A DNA stretch of 64,000 bases from contig OX442415.1 in assembly GCA_949361645.1 (NCBI GenBank), forward strand, positions 21,681,790-21,745,789, in the 5' to 3' direction. Position 1 is the stretch's first letter, and the number at the start of each line of letters is the position of its first letter. The DNA comes from Spongilla lacustris. Taxonomy: Eukaryota; Porifera; Demospongiae; Spongillida; Spongillidae. The translations under genes and the position numbers were made by a program. Positions 49,700-63,038 of the stretch are shown here, piece after piece. The notes beneath the pieces were generated by a model. That model did no database searches. It was given only the letters and a program-made list of their open reading frames with translations, and was not told the DNA's origin.

Positions 49700-51917
49700 T
49701 TAAGTCCTGAGTTCAGATGGATAACTTTGACAAGAAATAGAATAGCTGTGGATTGGCAACATTACAATAATACATACATCTATATGCTTCCAACATACCT
49801 TGGCATGCATCTGCCACTGCCACTGCAGTAGACATCACTACACCGACACATATCGTTGATAAATTCAAGCACAATGGGACCAACTTCCTTTTCTGCATAC
49901 TAAACAAAGATGCACTTGCGTTAGGCAACAGAGTGTTAAGTAAACTTTGCCTCAATAAATGTGGCATCCTTCAGTTCAGCAGTGCTACCCCACATTATCA
50001 CACCGTGGGATTTCTGATCATAAGGGCCCACAAGACCAGCAAATAAATCTTCTGGGTCCAACAAAGTTGTACCGTTGTGGTAGTCTAAATACAAATAGTG
50101 AAGCTGTGAGCACAACATTGGAACGTTCTTACAATTCCAGTGAAATGCATATACTGGGACTTTTCCTTCTGAGCACCGAACTGTTTCATTGATGACAGAC
50201 TGCACATAGGCAATGTTCTCAAATGTGGTACGAAAAGGTGGAATATAAATACTACATGCAAGAGAGGACGGGATTTTTTTTTTTAGCAAATAAGCATAGT
50301 ATACCATACCTGGGATAGAGAGCTGTGCTGGCTGCCCAAATAGGCTTCTGCTTGTCACTGTAACTTCGGTACAGATTGCCTAAACTTGAATCATAACCAC
50401 ATTTCATGTCCTACAAGTAACTTGGATTTACTCATATGCCACATGGATATAAATCTTTACAGCAGTATTATATACCTCTCCAATTCCTTCACAAGGTGTA
50501 TACAGATTGACAGGAAGGCCATAGAATCCCCATCTAGCCTGACAACAATATATGGAAAAGGACTGAACATAATGAGCAGGCTTAGACAAATACTTATCAT
50601 TAGGTTCTGAATGATGGTGGACCTTATGTTTTAACAGAAAGACTACATGTACACAAGTAAGTACACAGCCCCATGCAAGTAATAATACTTATAACACAAT
50701 TTTCTGAAAATAAAATATTTATTCACATTATTACAAATGACCATGCACAGAACAACTTATTCAAAATACCTACCAATTATACATGTATTTTTTTTTAATT
50801 ATTTTTAAAAAGATACTTAATAATCACAATACATGTACCTATAATTAAACACGGCAAACTGCAACCCAACTAGTAAACTATAGGTTATGATGTATAAATC
50901 AACTGTCTAAATAGAGGTCTGAAACTTTAGCACGGGGTCCTGCCCTTGCAAGAAATGCTCTTTGTACATATTTTTTTAAAAGAATCATTGTAATCTGAGA
51001 GGTAAGGTTTAATTTATTAAACGCAATCCACCAACAGATGAGCTATTAGTGCTACCTGCAAAGTACCTGGCCCCCAAAAGACCATTCACATAAGGTTAGC
51101 AGTTTTATTTGAGTACTACAGGACCAAAATAAGTGTTGCCAAGAATTGAAGGAATATAATTTCCTGTGCCCATCAACAAAAGGTTTTATCAGTTTACTTC
51201 CCATGCATCTTCAAATTTTTTTTTTTAATTAAAAAAAAATTAATACAGGACGTCTGAACCCTTGTTTAGTTGTTAGTACTCTCAGTCTGTCTCATATATA
51301 TATCAGCTCCATTCAGTACCTCGAATCATACTTACATGTGGTCTTGCTTTCGTAAGAACGTTTAGACTTTGCACAAAGTATGCATTCGCGGCAGTTTCAA
51401 ATTCATTTTTAGCGGCCTCATATATTTGTGATGCATTCCAATCAGGGTGCTTTAAAGTTTCTAAATATACAGAATAATTTTGATAGCGAGAACCGTGCCA
51501 CCATCCAGTCTGATTATTCAACTCCCAGACTGTGGTCCAAGCTTCGAAGTCAAGAACAGCATTTCCATTCCAAAGAGGGTCTGGTATCCAGTCTGATACC
51601 GTTTCGACCAATCTTTCTAAATGTGCTGTTAAATTACCATTCTGTGGAACGCCTCCATTTATAAGCGTACCATCGTCTGCAATTGATGGAAATAGTCCTT
51701 GTGTCCAGCCTTTACAGCCAGGAATAGAGCAAGCAGTACCTGTCTGCGTAAAGTTTGATGAATATATATTGAATTCACTTAAATTGAACGAAGGATCCAC
51801 GGTTCCAATATTCCAATAAACTTCATATGGCCAAGGTTTACATAGACTTTGGCACGATGCTATGTTTGCGCAAATGCAAAACCATAATACCAATGCGATC
51901 ATACCGGTAGTATACAT
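49700..51917 (-). CDS. Hyaluronidase (glycosyl hydrolase family 56)
   Basis: Six exons in consistent phase give 397 residues: 51,917-51,336; 50,538-50,476; 50,410-50,310; 50,251-49,951; 49,899-49,799; 49,745-49,700. A signal peptide (GMIALVLWFCICANIASC) is followed by YEVYWNIGT. The catalytic D-x-E motif is in VLDFEAWTTVW (D123, E125). WGFYGLP, WAASTALYP and HGVIMWGS are further family marks, and a short C-terminal EGF-like segment (CRCSDVYCSGSGRCMP) closes the protein. It hydrolyses hyaluronan or related glycosaminoglycans outside the cell or in lysosomes. The start was chosen over an upstream in-frame ATG because it opens directly into the signal peptide. Intron 4 is a 51-bp GC-AG intron. 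It shares a 55-bp promoter interval with PQBP1. Similarity to PLBD or other families was not seen. Confidence 0.9.
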
Positions 51918-51972
51918 TATAAATTTAATGTGTGGTGGGCGTGGCCAATAGGTGTGCATTATTAAAAATACA
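51918..51972. promoter_or_regulatory. 55-bp bidirectional promoter, hyaluronidase/PQBP1
   Basis: The two start codons lie 55 bp apart on opposite strands. The interval contains ggccaatagg (a CCAAT box), a GC/CACCC-type gtgggcgtgg, and AT-rich ends. 5' UTRs must be tiny or overlap the neighbouring coding sequence. Confidence 0.7.
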
Positions 51973-54427
51973 ATGCCCCTCACTCCTGAATTGCAAGCAC
52001 GGCTACAAAAACGAGGAATTGCCGTAAAGGCAGGTAGGCATAAAGCTGATGTTTATATTTATCCACTTTGAACGATAAAACCGGACCCCATTACTATACA
52101 TTTTCGCTTGCTATACATATACAACCGGCTTTCTACAGTAGTACCGGTAAAACTTTTATATGTACTCGGTTGTAGGAAGTTTTGCCTTTATCATGTAAAA
52201 CCAGTATAGTAATCTTATTTGCTAAGGATCATCAATTCTTTTGTGTAGCATGTGTACTTCTCGTATATCAGCTCTATTTATAACTAGTACCCCGGTCGTA
52301 CGGGCTATGATGTATTCTCAAATTCGAGTGATAAGACACCGAATTCGAACTTTTAACTAGCGAGACTTTCAATGAAAGAGCTGTTCCTAGCTCTTTTGCT
52401 TGTCAGGAAAACGTTCGGGGACAAGCAAAGCTTATTGCATTTAAATTGTTTTCACCGCATAAATAAGTCGTAAAGTGCACTAGCATATTTGTTTTTAAAA
52501 CTTGAGGTTTAAAGCTGTCCCTATATAAAGTCTTACATAAAACATTTCTCAAAATAAATTAAAAAAAAAAAAAAACAATACTAGAGGCTGAGGAATGAGG
52601 CAGCAACAATACTTTGTACAGAATATATACCTTTTATGTGTTCCTTGACCATTAAATTTGGCCTTTTTATAAATTCTATCCAAGATTATATGGTGTGGAT
52701 AGTTTCACACTTCTAAGCCAAAGTAAGCAGTGGACATAATCAAACTTAATCACTACAGTGCAGCAAATCAATCTCATTGCTATTGCAGCGGAACACTCAT
52801 GTACAGAGTCACTACCTTGCACCCTTCATACCATAAATATTTCAGTCCAATATCTCCCACACATGCATACAATAAGGGTAACTCTAATTAAAATGACATA
52901 AACGAGGTAGACCATTTTGAGGCTGCGGCTTTGGTAAATGGATGGAAGTACGGGTTCAAAGATTTTAGTTCATGGTGTGTATCATATTTTGCATATGTCC
53001 TACTAATCAGATCCACAACCAGCTGGAACTGCAGTAGAAAAGGCCAAGGTGTGTACGCTGATTGGTTACTATCATTGTTTCATCACTTGTAATGTATGGT
53101 TGTGTGTGTGCATTCAGCACTACCTATTCACCGTGTTTTCATCTATACTATGTCGTAATCTGTTTGCTTGCAGTGCTATCTGTCTTTTCTCCATCATTAT
53201 CAAATTGTCGAAGTGAAATAATGCACACACTTAGGCTACATAACAACTTTGTACGAGAACATTGTCAGTCTGTGTACTTGCATGTGCTGTGAAAGTATCT
53301 ATGATTCCTCAATCTATTGAGGTTGCAATATGTACTGTTATTCCTCATGTACTGTTTTTAACCTCCTTTAATTCTAATACCACTGCAAATTTTGCTTGCA
53401 CACATTATGATTGTTTTAAAAGCCACTCCCTTCATTTAAAACTGCAATCTTGTGAAGGTTCACACTAATTTTTTCTCTATTTCGTTTAATGTTCAAGTAC
53501 CCAATCCTTACATGTATTCAGTATATTTTAGTGCCATGAAACTGCTTTTTGATCTACATCTATGTACCATAGACATGCTATGCATTGATCTAGTTATTCT
53601 TGCACAACACTATTTTCCCAGGAGCCTGAAGCAAAACAAATTTTAATACTGCCACCTTTTTGGAAGAAAATAGTAGATGAGAAATCGTATGTTGTAGAAT
53701 TGCATTTTAGCGGTGTGTATGATGTATCTCCCTCCAAATAGAAATCATCCCTATTATTGGAACACAAAGACCAACCAGGTGGCCTGGACTCCACCAGCTG
53801 ATTGTGTGTATTTGATTGTTTAGATATTAGTAAGGGGTCATTGATGCGCTTTACATTGACCTTTCCTCTATCTACAGCAATATACGTACATCCCAATGCA
53901 GGCAAGGCAGCTGCAGCTAATGCAAAGAAAGTTGCTGAGAGTTCTAGAAAGGAAAAGCAACGTAGCAACCCTTATACAAAGAGTGCAAGACCTCGAAGTA
54001 AAATCAATATCATTAATTTGGCATGTACAATAGGGAAATCTCATATAATATGCACACCACCCAAACTGTATGACTGCATGGTCCACTGACATAATACTTG
54101 AGAGTGCGCCTCTATTTTGATGGAATGCTCTCTCGTTTAGGGTACAAGCCAAAAGACGATGCACTTGACCCCATGGACCCTGCAGCATATTCTGATGTCC
54201 CGAGGTAATAAAATCATTCAAATTGTGAAGCTGCTGTGAGTTCAGAATGTCACCTCTTGTGCAGAGGGACATGGTCTTCTGGGCTAGAAGAACGGGATGA
54301 TGCTAAAACTGGAGTAGACACCACAGCCAGTGGTCCATTGTATCAAATGAGGCCATATCCAAGTCCTGGAGATATTCTTAGAGCCAATAGGAAGCCCAAT
54401 CCTGAGGCAGACAATGATGACGACTAG
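51973..54427 (+). CDS. PQBP1: PQBP1, polyglutamine-binding protein 1 (WW domain)
   Basis: Seven phase-consistent exons give 190 residues: 51,973-52,033; 53,011-53,048; 53,622-53,686; 53,742-53,803; 53,878-53,997; 54,141-54,204; 54,265-54,427. A WW domain spans about residues 44-73 ([23 protein letters not shown]). The middle is a short basic, alanine-rich stretch much reduced relative to the long arginine/aspartate repeat of vertebrate PQBP1. The C-terminus has [20 protein letters not shown] and [19 protein letters not shown], the segment that binds the U5 15-kD spliceosome protein. A nuclear splicing factor. It faces hyaluronidase at its 5' end and converges with the SDR gene at its 3' end. 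The product call is firm from the C-terminal motif. Confidence 0.93.
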
Positions 54428-54679
54428 GATCTCCTGCACATTGCACTCCTGTTGTTACTTATGTATGTACATTGTGTGTTTAAAAAAGAAAGACATATAC
54501 ACAGTATGATTTTTCTGAACCTTTTCAATTATCGTCTCCCAAGATGCATCATCAGTGGTTGAATTATTTAGGCTGTAGTGAATATGTAGCTGAACTGTAA
54601 CTTGAACTAATACGTGTATGGAACGGCATGGTCGTTTGCTTTAAGTTGCATTAAGTTGGACAACACGTACATCAACATA

Positions 54680-54770
54680 TGTACCAATGTACCATATACC
54701 ATGACAATTACTTGTCGATCTATAAGACCATATACCATGACAATTACTTGTCGATCTATAAGACCATGAA
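54680..54770 (+). repeat. 36-bp tandem duplication
   Basis: Two copies of accatataccatgacaatta followed by cttgtcgatctataag lie between the convergent PQBP1 and SDR genes. No poly(A) signal was clearly identified for either gene. Confidence 0.85.
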
Positions 54771-54816
54771 ATATCAGCATAAAAAAAAGCACAATGCAAC
54801 AATATTAATGTGTACA

Positions 54817-56943
54817 CTACTGTGTCTTTAAGCCAGTCATTTCGTTACTAATCTGGATCAGACGTTGAGTTGCAGAAGCATCCAATGAAAGTGGTATGAA
54901 GGGTTCTCGGGCTTTACAATCAACGTAGTGCTGTCCAGTTATCCCCTTAAGATCTTCAGCCACAGCACAGTATATGCTGGTCTGGGCACCCTGCCACGGG
55001 CTCTTAAGAAGTAGTATCATCAATGGATAAAACAAGATCTAGACATAGAATGGTACGCTGTAAATGCAATAATGAGAAACGCATGTACTAGTACAACTAT
55101 CAAATTTACTTCGTACAGAATTAGAATATAAAAAAATATTAACCGTTAATCTTCAAACATCCTTATTAATATGGATAAATAAGGACGGTGTTACAATAAG
55201 ATTGGTTTGGTGGCTATAATCATTGAAAGTAGGATTGGCCAAATGACAAATTAAACTTTTTATCAAAGCCATCAAAGGCATTAGTATGACATAGCAGTAC
55301 CATAGAAGTGCATATTCTTGCCCAGCAAACTGACTGCAGCAATGCCAATGATACAACTGTGCTACATGTATGATAACAGGAATTTTTTCAAACCATTATG
55401 TATATAATTTTAATTATGATATATGGTCCAGACAAATACTTGTACAATACAGATAAACAAGCACATAACGTTACATTACCTACCACCTAGACTAAATAAT
55501 ATATCAGTAGCCTGTGTCTGAGATGGCCCTTGACAGAAGAGCCCTCACATTTGCCCTAACAAGGGTCATGCTCAACCTCTGATATAGGGCTGTGACAGAT
55601 GCAGACTTTGGGCAGTTCTGACGTGTGGCCAAGCGAGAGGCTAGCTGCGATATTGCCCACTTTGCTTCAGTGCCCCAACACCCATAGGTCTCCACAGCTA
55701 TTGGGATGCATACCCAACCCAGTTCTGCACATTTGGAGTCATTGGCCTTATGCTTTCTCTCCTATGCTGCAAAGGCTGCAGACCCTGCTGTCACACTCGC
55801 TTCAGGTAAATTACTTGAGGTTAGCGGTGATGTGACAGTAAAGTCAAATGCAGCAGGCTTTCCCATCATCATTATGAAACTTCAATTGCTTATAATTTAT
55901 AAAGCCCTTCCAGCGTAAAGTAATGCTCAATCATCCAGCTTGAATTGGATTCCAATAATATTATACCGGTAAACAAGCCCGCTTTCACCACTAAAATAGG
56001 ACGCAAGTTAAACTAGCTGTTCTTGGTACAATACATGTAAGTTCAAATAGAAGAAGTGATCTAGATACAACAGGAAAATGAAATAAACTGCTCTTATTTC
56101 AATTGACATTTATTAAACACACATTTACTAAACACCATTAGTTAACTGCTTTAAAAATAAGCTGGAGAATAAACAGTAACATATATGTACATGTACCTGT
56201 AAATAGCCCACGAAGTATGAAGTATTGCGTCCAAACTCGTTTCTAACGAGTCCCGGGTGCACAGTACTGACCGTTACTCTGGAATCCCTCAGTTGCTGAG
56301 CCAGATGTGCGCTATACAAAAGTACTGCATACTTACTCTGAGTGTACGCCTTAATACGATTATACGATCGTTCACTGTTAATGTCGTTGTAGTCAATTCC
56401 ACCTGTCAGCTTTCCAACTAAAGGCGGTATATCGGCTGCTACGTTGATAATTCGAGCGCTTGGAGCTTCACGTAACCGATCAAGCAGTAGATTTGTAAGA
56501 AGGAAATGACCTAAATAATTCACACTAAAATGAGTTTCAACTCCATCGATAGTTTTGCTGTAAGGAACGAGGAAAACAGCAGCATTGTTGATCAGAATGT
56601 CAATTTTGGGTTCATCAGACAAGACTCCAGCAGCGAACTGGTGAACTGAAGAAAAGGAGGCCAAATCCAATTGACGAAAATAAACATTATTGTTGCCACT
56701 TCTTTCTTGAATATCAGCAACTGCTTTCTGCCCCCTATCTTTACTTCGACAAGCAACAATCACCCGTGCGTTTCGCTTGGCAAGATCAACGGCCGTTTCT
56801 TTTCCAATACCGGAGTTTGCACCAGTAACAATTGCTGTTTTGCCATCCAGTCTGGCGAGCGAGGTACACACCCCGCCTGTCCAGTATCTTCGTGCCAGGT
56901 AGATACACGTAGTTAGCAGTGTTCCGGTCAATACTGTCGCCAT
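54817..56943 (-). CDS. Retinol-dehydrogenase-like SDR (RDH11-14 type), catalytic Ser absent
   Basis: Two exons in phase, 56,943-56,197 and 55,038-54,817, give 322 residues, the usual family length. An N-terminal membrane anchor (VLTGTLLTTCIYLARRYW) precedes the NAD(P)-binding TGANSGIG motif (about 40-47), NNAA, and YTQSK with the Y-x-x-x-K pair. The C-terminal exon (PWQGAQTSIYCAVAEDL, EMTGL) is typical of RDH11/12/13. The position normally occupied by catalytic serine (NVSS) reads NVAAD, so oxidoreductase activity is doubtful. Family members reduce retinal or lipid aldehydes at the ER or mitochondrion; the substrate here is unknown. Intron 1 (1.16 kb) contains a LINE fragment. Confidence 0.85.
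55500..55875 (-). mobile_element. LINE 3' fragment in SDR intron
   Basis: The minus-strand frame METYGCWGTEAKWAISQLASR matches the C-terminal end of the LINE ORF at 57.3-58.5 kb. Upstream part of the ORF (ALDITV-like) is recognisable to about 55,870 with frame breaks. It is a dead 5'-truncated copy in the same orientation as the host gene. Confidence 0.65.
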
Positions 56944-57269
56944 GTTAACAACGCAGCGCTTTGCAATAATGAGCTTGATATATTATAACCAAGGACTATT
57001 ACATAGTCCTTGTATAACGCGCACAGGTACACCCAAAAGATATTACACAATTACTGATAATGCACTCGAACGAAGCGGTATATGCATGGTAACAGCATAA
57101 AGAGACATTACGCTAAACCAAAATCCTTTGATACCCAACTTAGTAAAGGTAAGAGTGGCAGCTAGATGTCCCCCATGCAAATAGATTTGTTCATGAATTT
57201 TATTGATAAATCAGGCAGATTAGTAAACAACAAGCTAAGAATATACTTTACATTAAACACAAACATAAA

Positions 57270-58502
57270 CAGTTTGGAGGGTGGGAGCTCCCTGGCCAGG
57301 ATGGCTCTGGCGATGGACCGAACCAGGGTCATATTCAATCTCCCATAAATCTCAGCCACCACTGATGACTTGGGGGATGACTGGTGAATGGCCAAGTGAG
57401 ACGCCAGCCTGGAGACGGTATCCTGGGCTTCTCTGCCCCAATTTCCATATGTCTCCACTGCCAATGAAATGCAAGACCAACCTAACTCCTGGCATTTGGG
57501 TCCATTTGAGTGTAGTTTCCAGGTCTCTGCTGCAAGGACTGCTGCACCATGCAGCTTGTTGACATGACTCATCTAAGATGGCCGGGCAGAGGAATGATGT
57601 GATGGTGATGTCAAGTGCAGCAGGTTTGCCTCTGTCCGATCTGGCAATGAGAATGTCAGCAGGTCTGGTGTGATCAAGGTCTCTAGTGAGGCCATTGCCT
57701 TTCTCTAGTCTAACACTTAGGTGGGCATGACGGCAGAGGTCAAAGATATCATCCTGCAAACGATTGTGGCGTATTACAACATCTCCTCCATGTCTGCAAG
57801 TGACAGCATGATGACCAAGAGGATCAAGGACCGTATCAGAGCAGAATGGACACATAGATCGACCTGAAGTGTCCAGTCCCAGCCACCACTTTATGGCCAT
57901 TCGGTACTCATTGGACTCGAGGTGCAAGCCCAAACCAGGTGAAGGGACCACTGATAGCCAAGAGGAAGAATGAGGGGCTGCCACTGACAGGAGACGAGCT
58001 CTGTTGGCAATAAGGTGGAGAAAAGTTGGTTCTCGATCATTCCAGACAAAACCTTCTGGGTAGGAGTGGGAGAGGCCAGAACGGATATAACTGAGACGGC
58101 ATTGGGAACTGAGACCTGGGAGTTAAATGCCACTACTGCCTGTTGAAGATGGATATAGTCAGCACTACCATAGCCGGAGGATGATAGGGATGCAATGAAG
58201 GCAGCAGCAGCATGAAATGAGACAGAGCGAAGGCCTAGACCACCAAATTTCAGTCCAAGCTGTGCCTGACACCATGCCCTATTGGGAACTTCAATGGCTG
58301 TGCATAGTGCAAAGCACCGTTGGACCTCCTCATCAAAGGACCTCGGAGCATCTGAGGCTAGGCTGGGTGGTGTGACCCTTGCTACAGTATGCGGACCATC
58401 CTGCAGAACCTGCCACACATGCGCAACAAGGTAACTGCTACCTGGAGATTGACTGCAGCCACATCCACCAGCCCAGACAGCAACTTCCTGGACTCTGCAC
58501 AC
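57270..58502 (-). mobile_element. LINE fragment with RT 3' part and restriction-like endonuclease
   Basis: The longest copy of this family here. It contains FGGLGLRSVSFHAAAAFIAS (a post-RT 'thumb' segment), HLQQAVVAFNSQV, a CCHC motif (CPFC, then HH and C), RPADILIARSD, ALDITITSF, and an end with SLAVETYGNWG. Frames change near 58,000 and 57,540, so it cannot be translated whole. About 400 codons of the C-terminus remain; the RT catalytic YADD region is absent. It lies between the SDR and LTA4H genes. The 57,000-57,270 flank has no gene. Confidence 0.75.
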
Positions 58503-58763
58503 TTACCAGCAAAAGAGTGATTACTAATGCTTTTCTTAGAATAGCCAATTGACATGCTTTATCAACTTCGGAGTATTACATGCACTATTAGTATCACTAC
58601 ATGTATTATATAGTCTCGGCCCCAGACCCAACGGACGCAGCTGCGGATGGATTACATCACCGCTACTATTATAGTAATATTGCAGACATAATTATTAATT
58701 TAATGGTCACGTACGAGTGCACGTGAACTGCACAAGGCTGAAACTGAAATTGGAAAACGAGAT

Positions 58764-61700
58764 ATGGCTCGACTAGACCCTAGTTCAAGTTCTAACCTGA
58801 ACGAAGTAGCGGTAGAAAAGTGGCACTGGAAAGCTGCCCCAGATTTTACTACGAAGACGCTGCATTGTAGTATTTTTCTGGAAATTCGAACATTGTCACA
58901 AGGAGTTCAAAACTTGGTAAGACGGTCTGTTGAGTGTTCAAATTTATAATTTATATTCCATGTGTGTAATATTGTAATTGTAATTGTTATGACATTTTTG
59001 TTAGCCCTGTTATAGTTTCATAAATTCGCTTGCTTTAGCCATAGATATTTGATACAAATATATATGCTTTAGCTACGATGTTGATTTGAGTCGCAGTATT
59101 GCCACTTGAACAGACAAGGGGACAGACAAGGGAACAGTTTGTATAATAATTCTGCATAACCTGCAAATTACATTTTCATGATTTTGCTGGCTTGTGCACA
59201 TATGTATCTATTGTCGAGAACGAGGTTACAATGCTTTTTGTTAACTACACTAGCAGTGCAGACCCGTGTCAACATTACAAGCACTGTACATGTAAGATGT
59301 GTCCAAGATAATGTTAACCTGTTGCGCTGATATTCAGAAAATGCACTCGTGCTTATATGTCTACAGGATTCTATAGATTAAATTCATTAGAATTGTTGCA
59401 GGTACCCCTCGCTGCTCATTTTCAGTTTAGGCTGGACAGGAGTTTATGTATTGAATTAAATCAAATCAATTGCCCTCACATTTTCAGACTTTGGATACCA
59501 ATCAGCTCAATATCACCTCTGTCACCAATGCTGATTCACACGAGAAGCTTCAATACACAATATCAGCAGCAGAGTTTGGATCTAAGCTAGAAATTTCTAT
59601 CCCGCAAGCTTGCGCACAACAGTGAGCACTCAATGCATGCTTGATTCAACATGAGGTCCCTCTCCGTTACAGAAACAGCTCTCTACACATTTCAATTTCT
59701 TACACCACATCAAAAGATGCGCCTGCTGTACAATGGCTTGATCCCATTCAGACTGCTGGAAAGCAGTATCCGTATTTGTTTACACAGTGCCAGGTAAGTT
59801 TGATACGAATCACACCCCTTCACACATCTGCCCTACTTCAGCCATGCTTGACTTATCATTACAGCCTATTCATGCAAGATCAATGATTCCATGTCAAGAT
59901 TCACCATTTGTCAAAAGCGCATATACAGCTGAGGTAATGATGTGATTTGATTTTGATTAGTAAAGTTTATAAGTCTGGAAGCTTTATTAATGCGTGTAGT
60001 TTATTGGGAGCATCTAGTAACGAACAACAGCATGTGTTCAGATGTGTGTACGTACATGCCACTAAGCATGTGGAGAATACACCATATAGGGAGTAATGTG
60101 GATAGCTCTAAATATTACAGCGGGGTACATTGTATCTGCTGCATATACAGTGACACATTAGAATAAATGCACAAATGTAAAACATCACTCACACTATAGA
60201 CATTGAGCACGAATTCATGTTGCTTATCTAGTGATATAATGTAACATATTTGCATCATCCATCCACATTACTCCCTATTCATCTATTCTCCACATGCTTA
60301 GTATGTACATCAAAACACATGCACCAAAATGTGTTCATTATACCCGTACACTTGTATCTGCACGAGGGTATGAAGATCGAGCTAGGGTAATAACATTTTT
60401 GTTTGTTTCTAACACTTAACAGGTCACTGTACCTTGCCAATTAACGGCACTTATGAGTGCCAGACTTACCCAAAAAGTAGATTCAGAAGACTCAACCAGT
60501 GTTGTCTACAAGTTTGAGCAGAATGTTCCCATTCCATCATACCTTGTGGCACTGGTTGTTGGAGCACTAGAAAGCAGGTAGAGAATGGATTGCAACTCTT
60601 TGCATTCAGGGTGCATTGATTACATACAGTGGACAAGTGATAAGTACTACCTCCTGTATACGTAGGGGGATTGGCCCTCGATCGATGGTGTGGTCTGAGA
60701 AGGAAATTGTGCAGTGTGCCCAAAATGAGTTTGCAGAGGTTAGTATGACCTGATAGACGAGTATATAGTATCCATGGATAATAATAATAATAATTTAAAC
60801 TAGGTTCTCTAAGTAATGTTTGAACAAATAGTGGTGTAATCCTGATGTACAAGACATGTGTACATGTTTATTACCACAACCTTGAGTCTAAACTGCTACA
60901 CTGTCTGTACATATGTGTTTTTACATATCAGACGGAGCACATGCTGCAAGCTGCTGAAAGCGCCGTTGGGCCATACATCTGGGGGCAGTATGACCTTCTT
61001 GTTCTTCCTCCATCATTTCCATATGGTGGAATGGAAAACCCTTGCCTTACCTTTGTAACACCCACACTGCTGGTAGGTACTAGTACATGTATCGGCTCTG
61101 TTGTGTAGTAGTTTTTTATCGCAGGCTGGAGATCGTTCACTCACCTTTGTAAGTGACAATGAAACAAGATTACTATATATATGGAAGAAAATTTCGTTTA
61201 TTCCTTTTAATCCAGGTAGTTGCTCACGAGATATCCCATAGTTGGACTGGTAATCTTGTGACTAATAGCAGCTGGGAACACTTCTGGTTGGTCAAACTTG
61301 CATGCTTGTGCTCTCAGCATTTTAGTTTGCTGCGCAGGTTGAATGAAGGTTTCACCACTTACCTTGAGAGGAGGATTGTTGCAAGGCTTTATGGAGAAAA
61401 AGAGCGGCACCTTCATGCAATAAGTAGGACCTTCTGGGGTGCTCATATAATTATATGCAAATATTTATTTATTTCCTCTATTATCTGGATAAGATGGATG
61501 GAAAAATTTGGATGATTCAGTAAGTTTGCTTGATTTGATAAAACCTTTTCATTTGCTTCTGTTTGCACACTCAAATTAATTAGTGTTGAGCTCATTCATA
61601 AAATGCCAAATGATTTGTTTTTCATTCTTTAATACTTGCATTTCCATTTGGGTGTACAGTATTCTGTATTAAATGATGCTTCTCGGTATGACGTAATTAA

Positions 61701-62966
61701 ATTATCCTTTTTTGTTTTGTTTTTGTATTTATGCTATGTACATGTAGGTGAAGCAGTTTTGTGGCGATAAGATCCCATTGACAGCATTATGCCCAAAACT
61801 TCAAGGCATTGACCCAGATGATGCATTTTCATCTGTACCTTATGAAAAGGGGTTCACTCTCCTCTATTACCTGGAAACACTTGTTGGAGGCCCAGGTATG
61901 ATAATTGTTAGGCAATAAGTGATCTTCTAATGCACTAAGTTTGAAGACTCAAATGCCATTTGACATTCGTTGATCATAGTATATACATTTGCAAGTTACT
62001 GTTTCTTACAGAAGCTTGTACTTTTTAAAAATTCAGCTGTAATGGAAGGTTTTTTGAAGGCATATGTTGAGAATTTCAAGTACAAATCCATCACAACTGA
62101 TGAATGGAAGGCATTTTTCTTGTCCTACTTTATCAGAGAGGTGGGATGTATAAATATTTATTTATGTACATGCCATATTATTCTAGTTATTTATTTATTT
62201 TTTATAGGCAAGCAGTGGTGTATTTGAGAAAGTAGAATGGGACACATGGCTACATGGCTATGGGATGCCACCAGTCAGACCACAGTAAAGATAATACATT
62301 GTGTGTGCTGCAGTGTATCATAGTAACTATTGTTTATTGTACACGTAGTTATGATACTTCACTGGCTGATAAGTGCTATGAGTTAGCCAATAAATGGGCA
62401 GCCATCCAGGTAAGTGGAAAGTGCATCCACTTATAATACTTAGTGACATATTTGCCTCAGGATGTTTCATTGGTGCCAGGAGAATTTTCCTGTGATGACA
62501 TCACTAGTATGAGCAGTATGCAGGTCCAAGTATTCCTCAATTCACTCTTGGACAAAGTAAGCTCTGCAATAGATCGTATAGGGCTGCCTCAATCAGTACA
62601 CATGATGATATTTGATAATGCAATTGATATTGATTCTTTTTGACATACATCATGTGCGTACTAAACACATCAGGGGTATATGTGTGCATTTGTGTTGTGT
62701 TGCACTTTGTACCTATAATTATAGCAACTTGCATGTGATGTTGATGACTGTGTCATGGAGAAAGGTACCTAATTATTATTTATGCCTGTACTGCTCTGCT
62801 ACACCCTTTGAATAGGCACCTCTTTCTCGGCCACTTCTGAAAGCTATGAATGGCATATACTCATTCGGTCAATCAAAAAATGCAGAGATCACATTCAGGT
62901 AAGATGTTTTGGATGTATTACCAAATACATTTTGTTTAGAAATCAAATTTGTTGAATATATTTAGC

Positions 62967-63038
<72 letters not shown>

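Noticed and set aside
49713..49967. 84-codon minus-strand ORF
   Set aside because: Off-frame reading across hyaluronidase exons 5-6 and a 51-bp intron.
52034..53010. Extra PQBP1 exon in intron 1
   Set aside because: No open stretch with matching phase and splice sites; exon 1 to exon 2 joins in phase.
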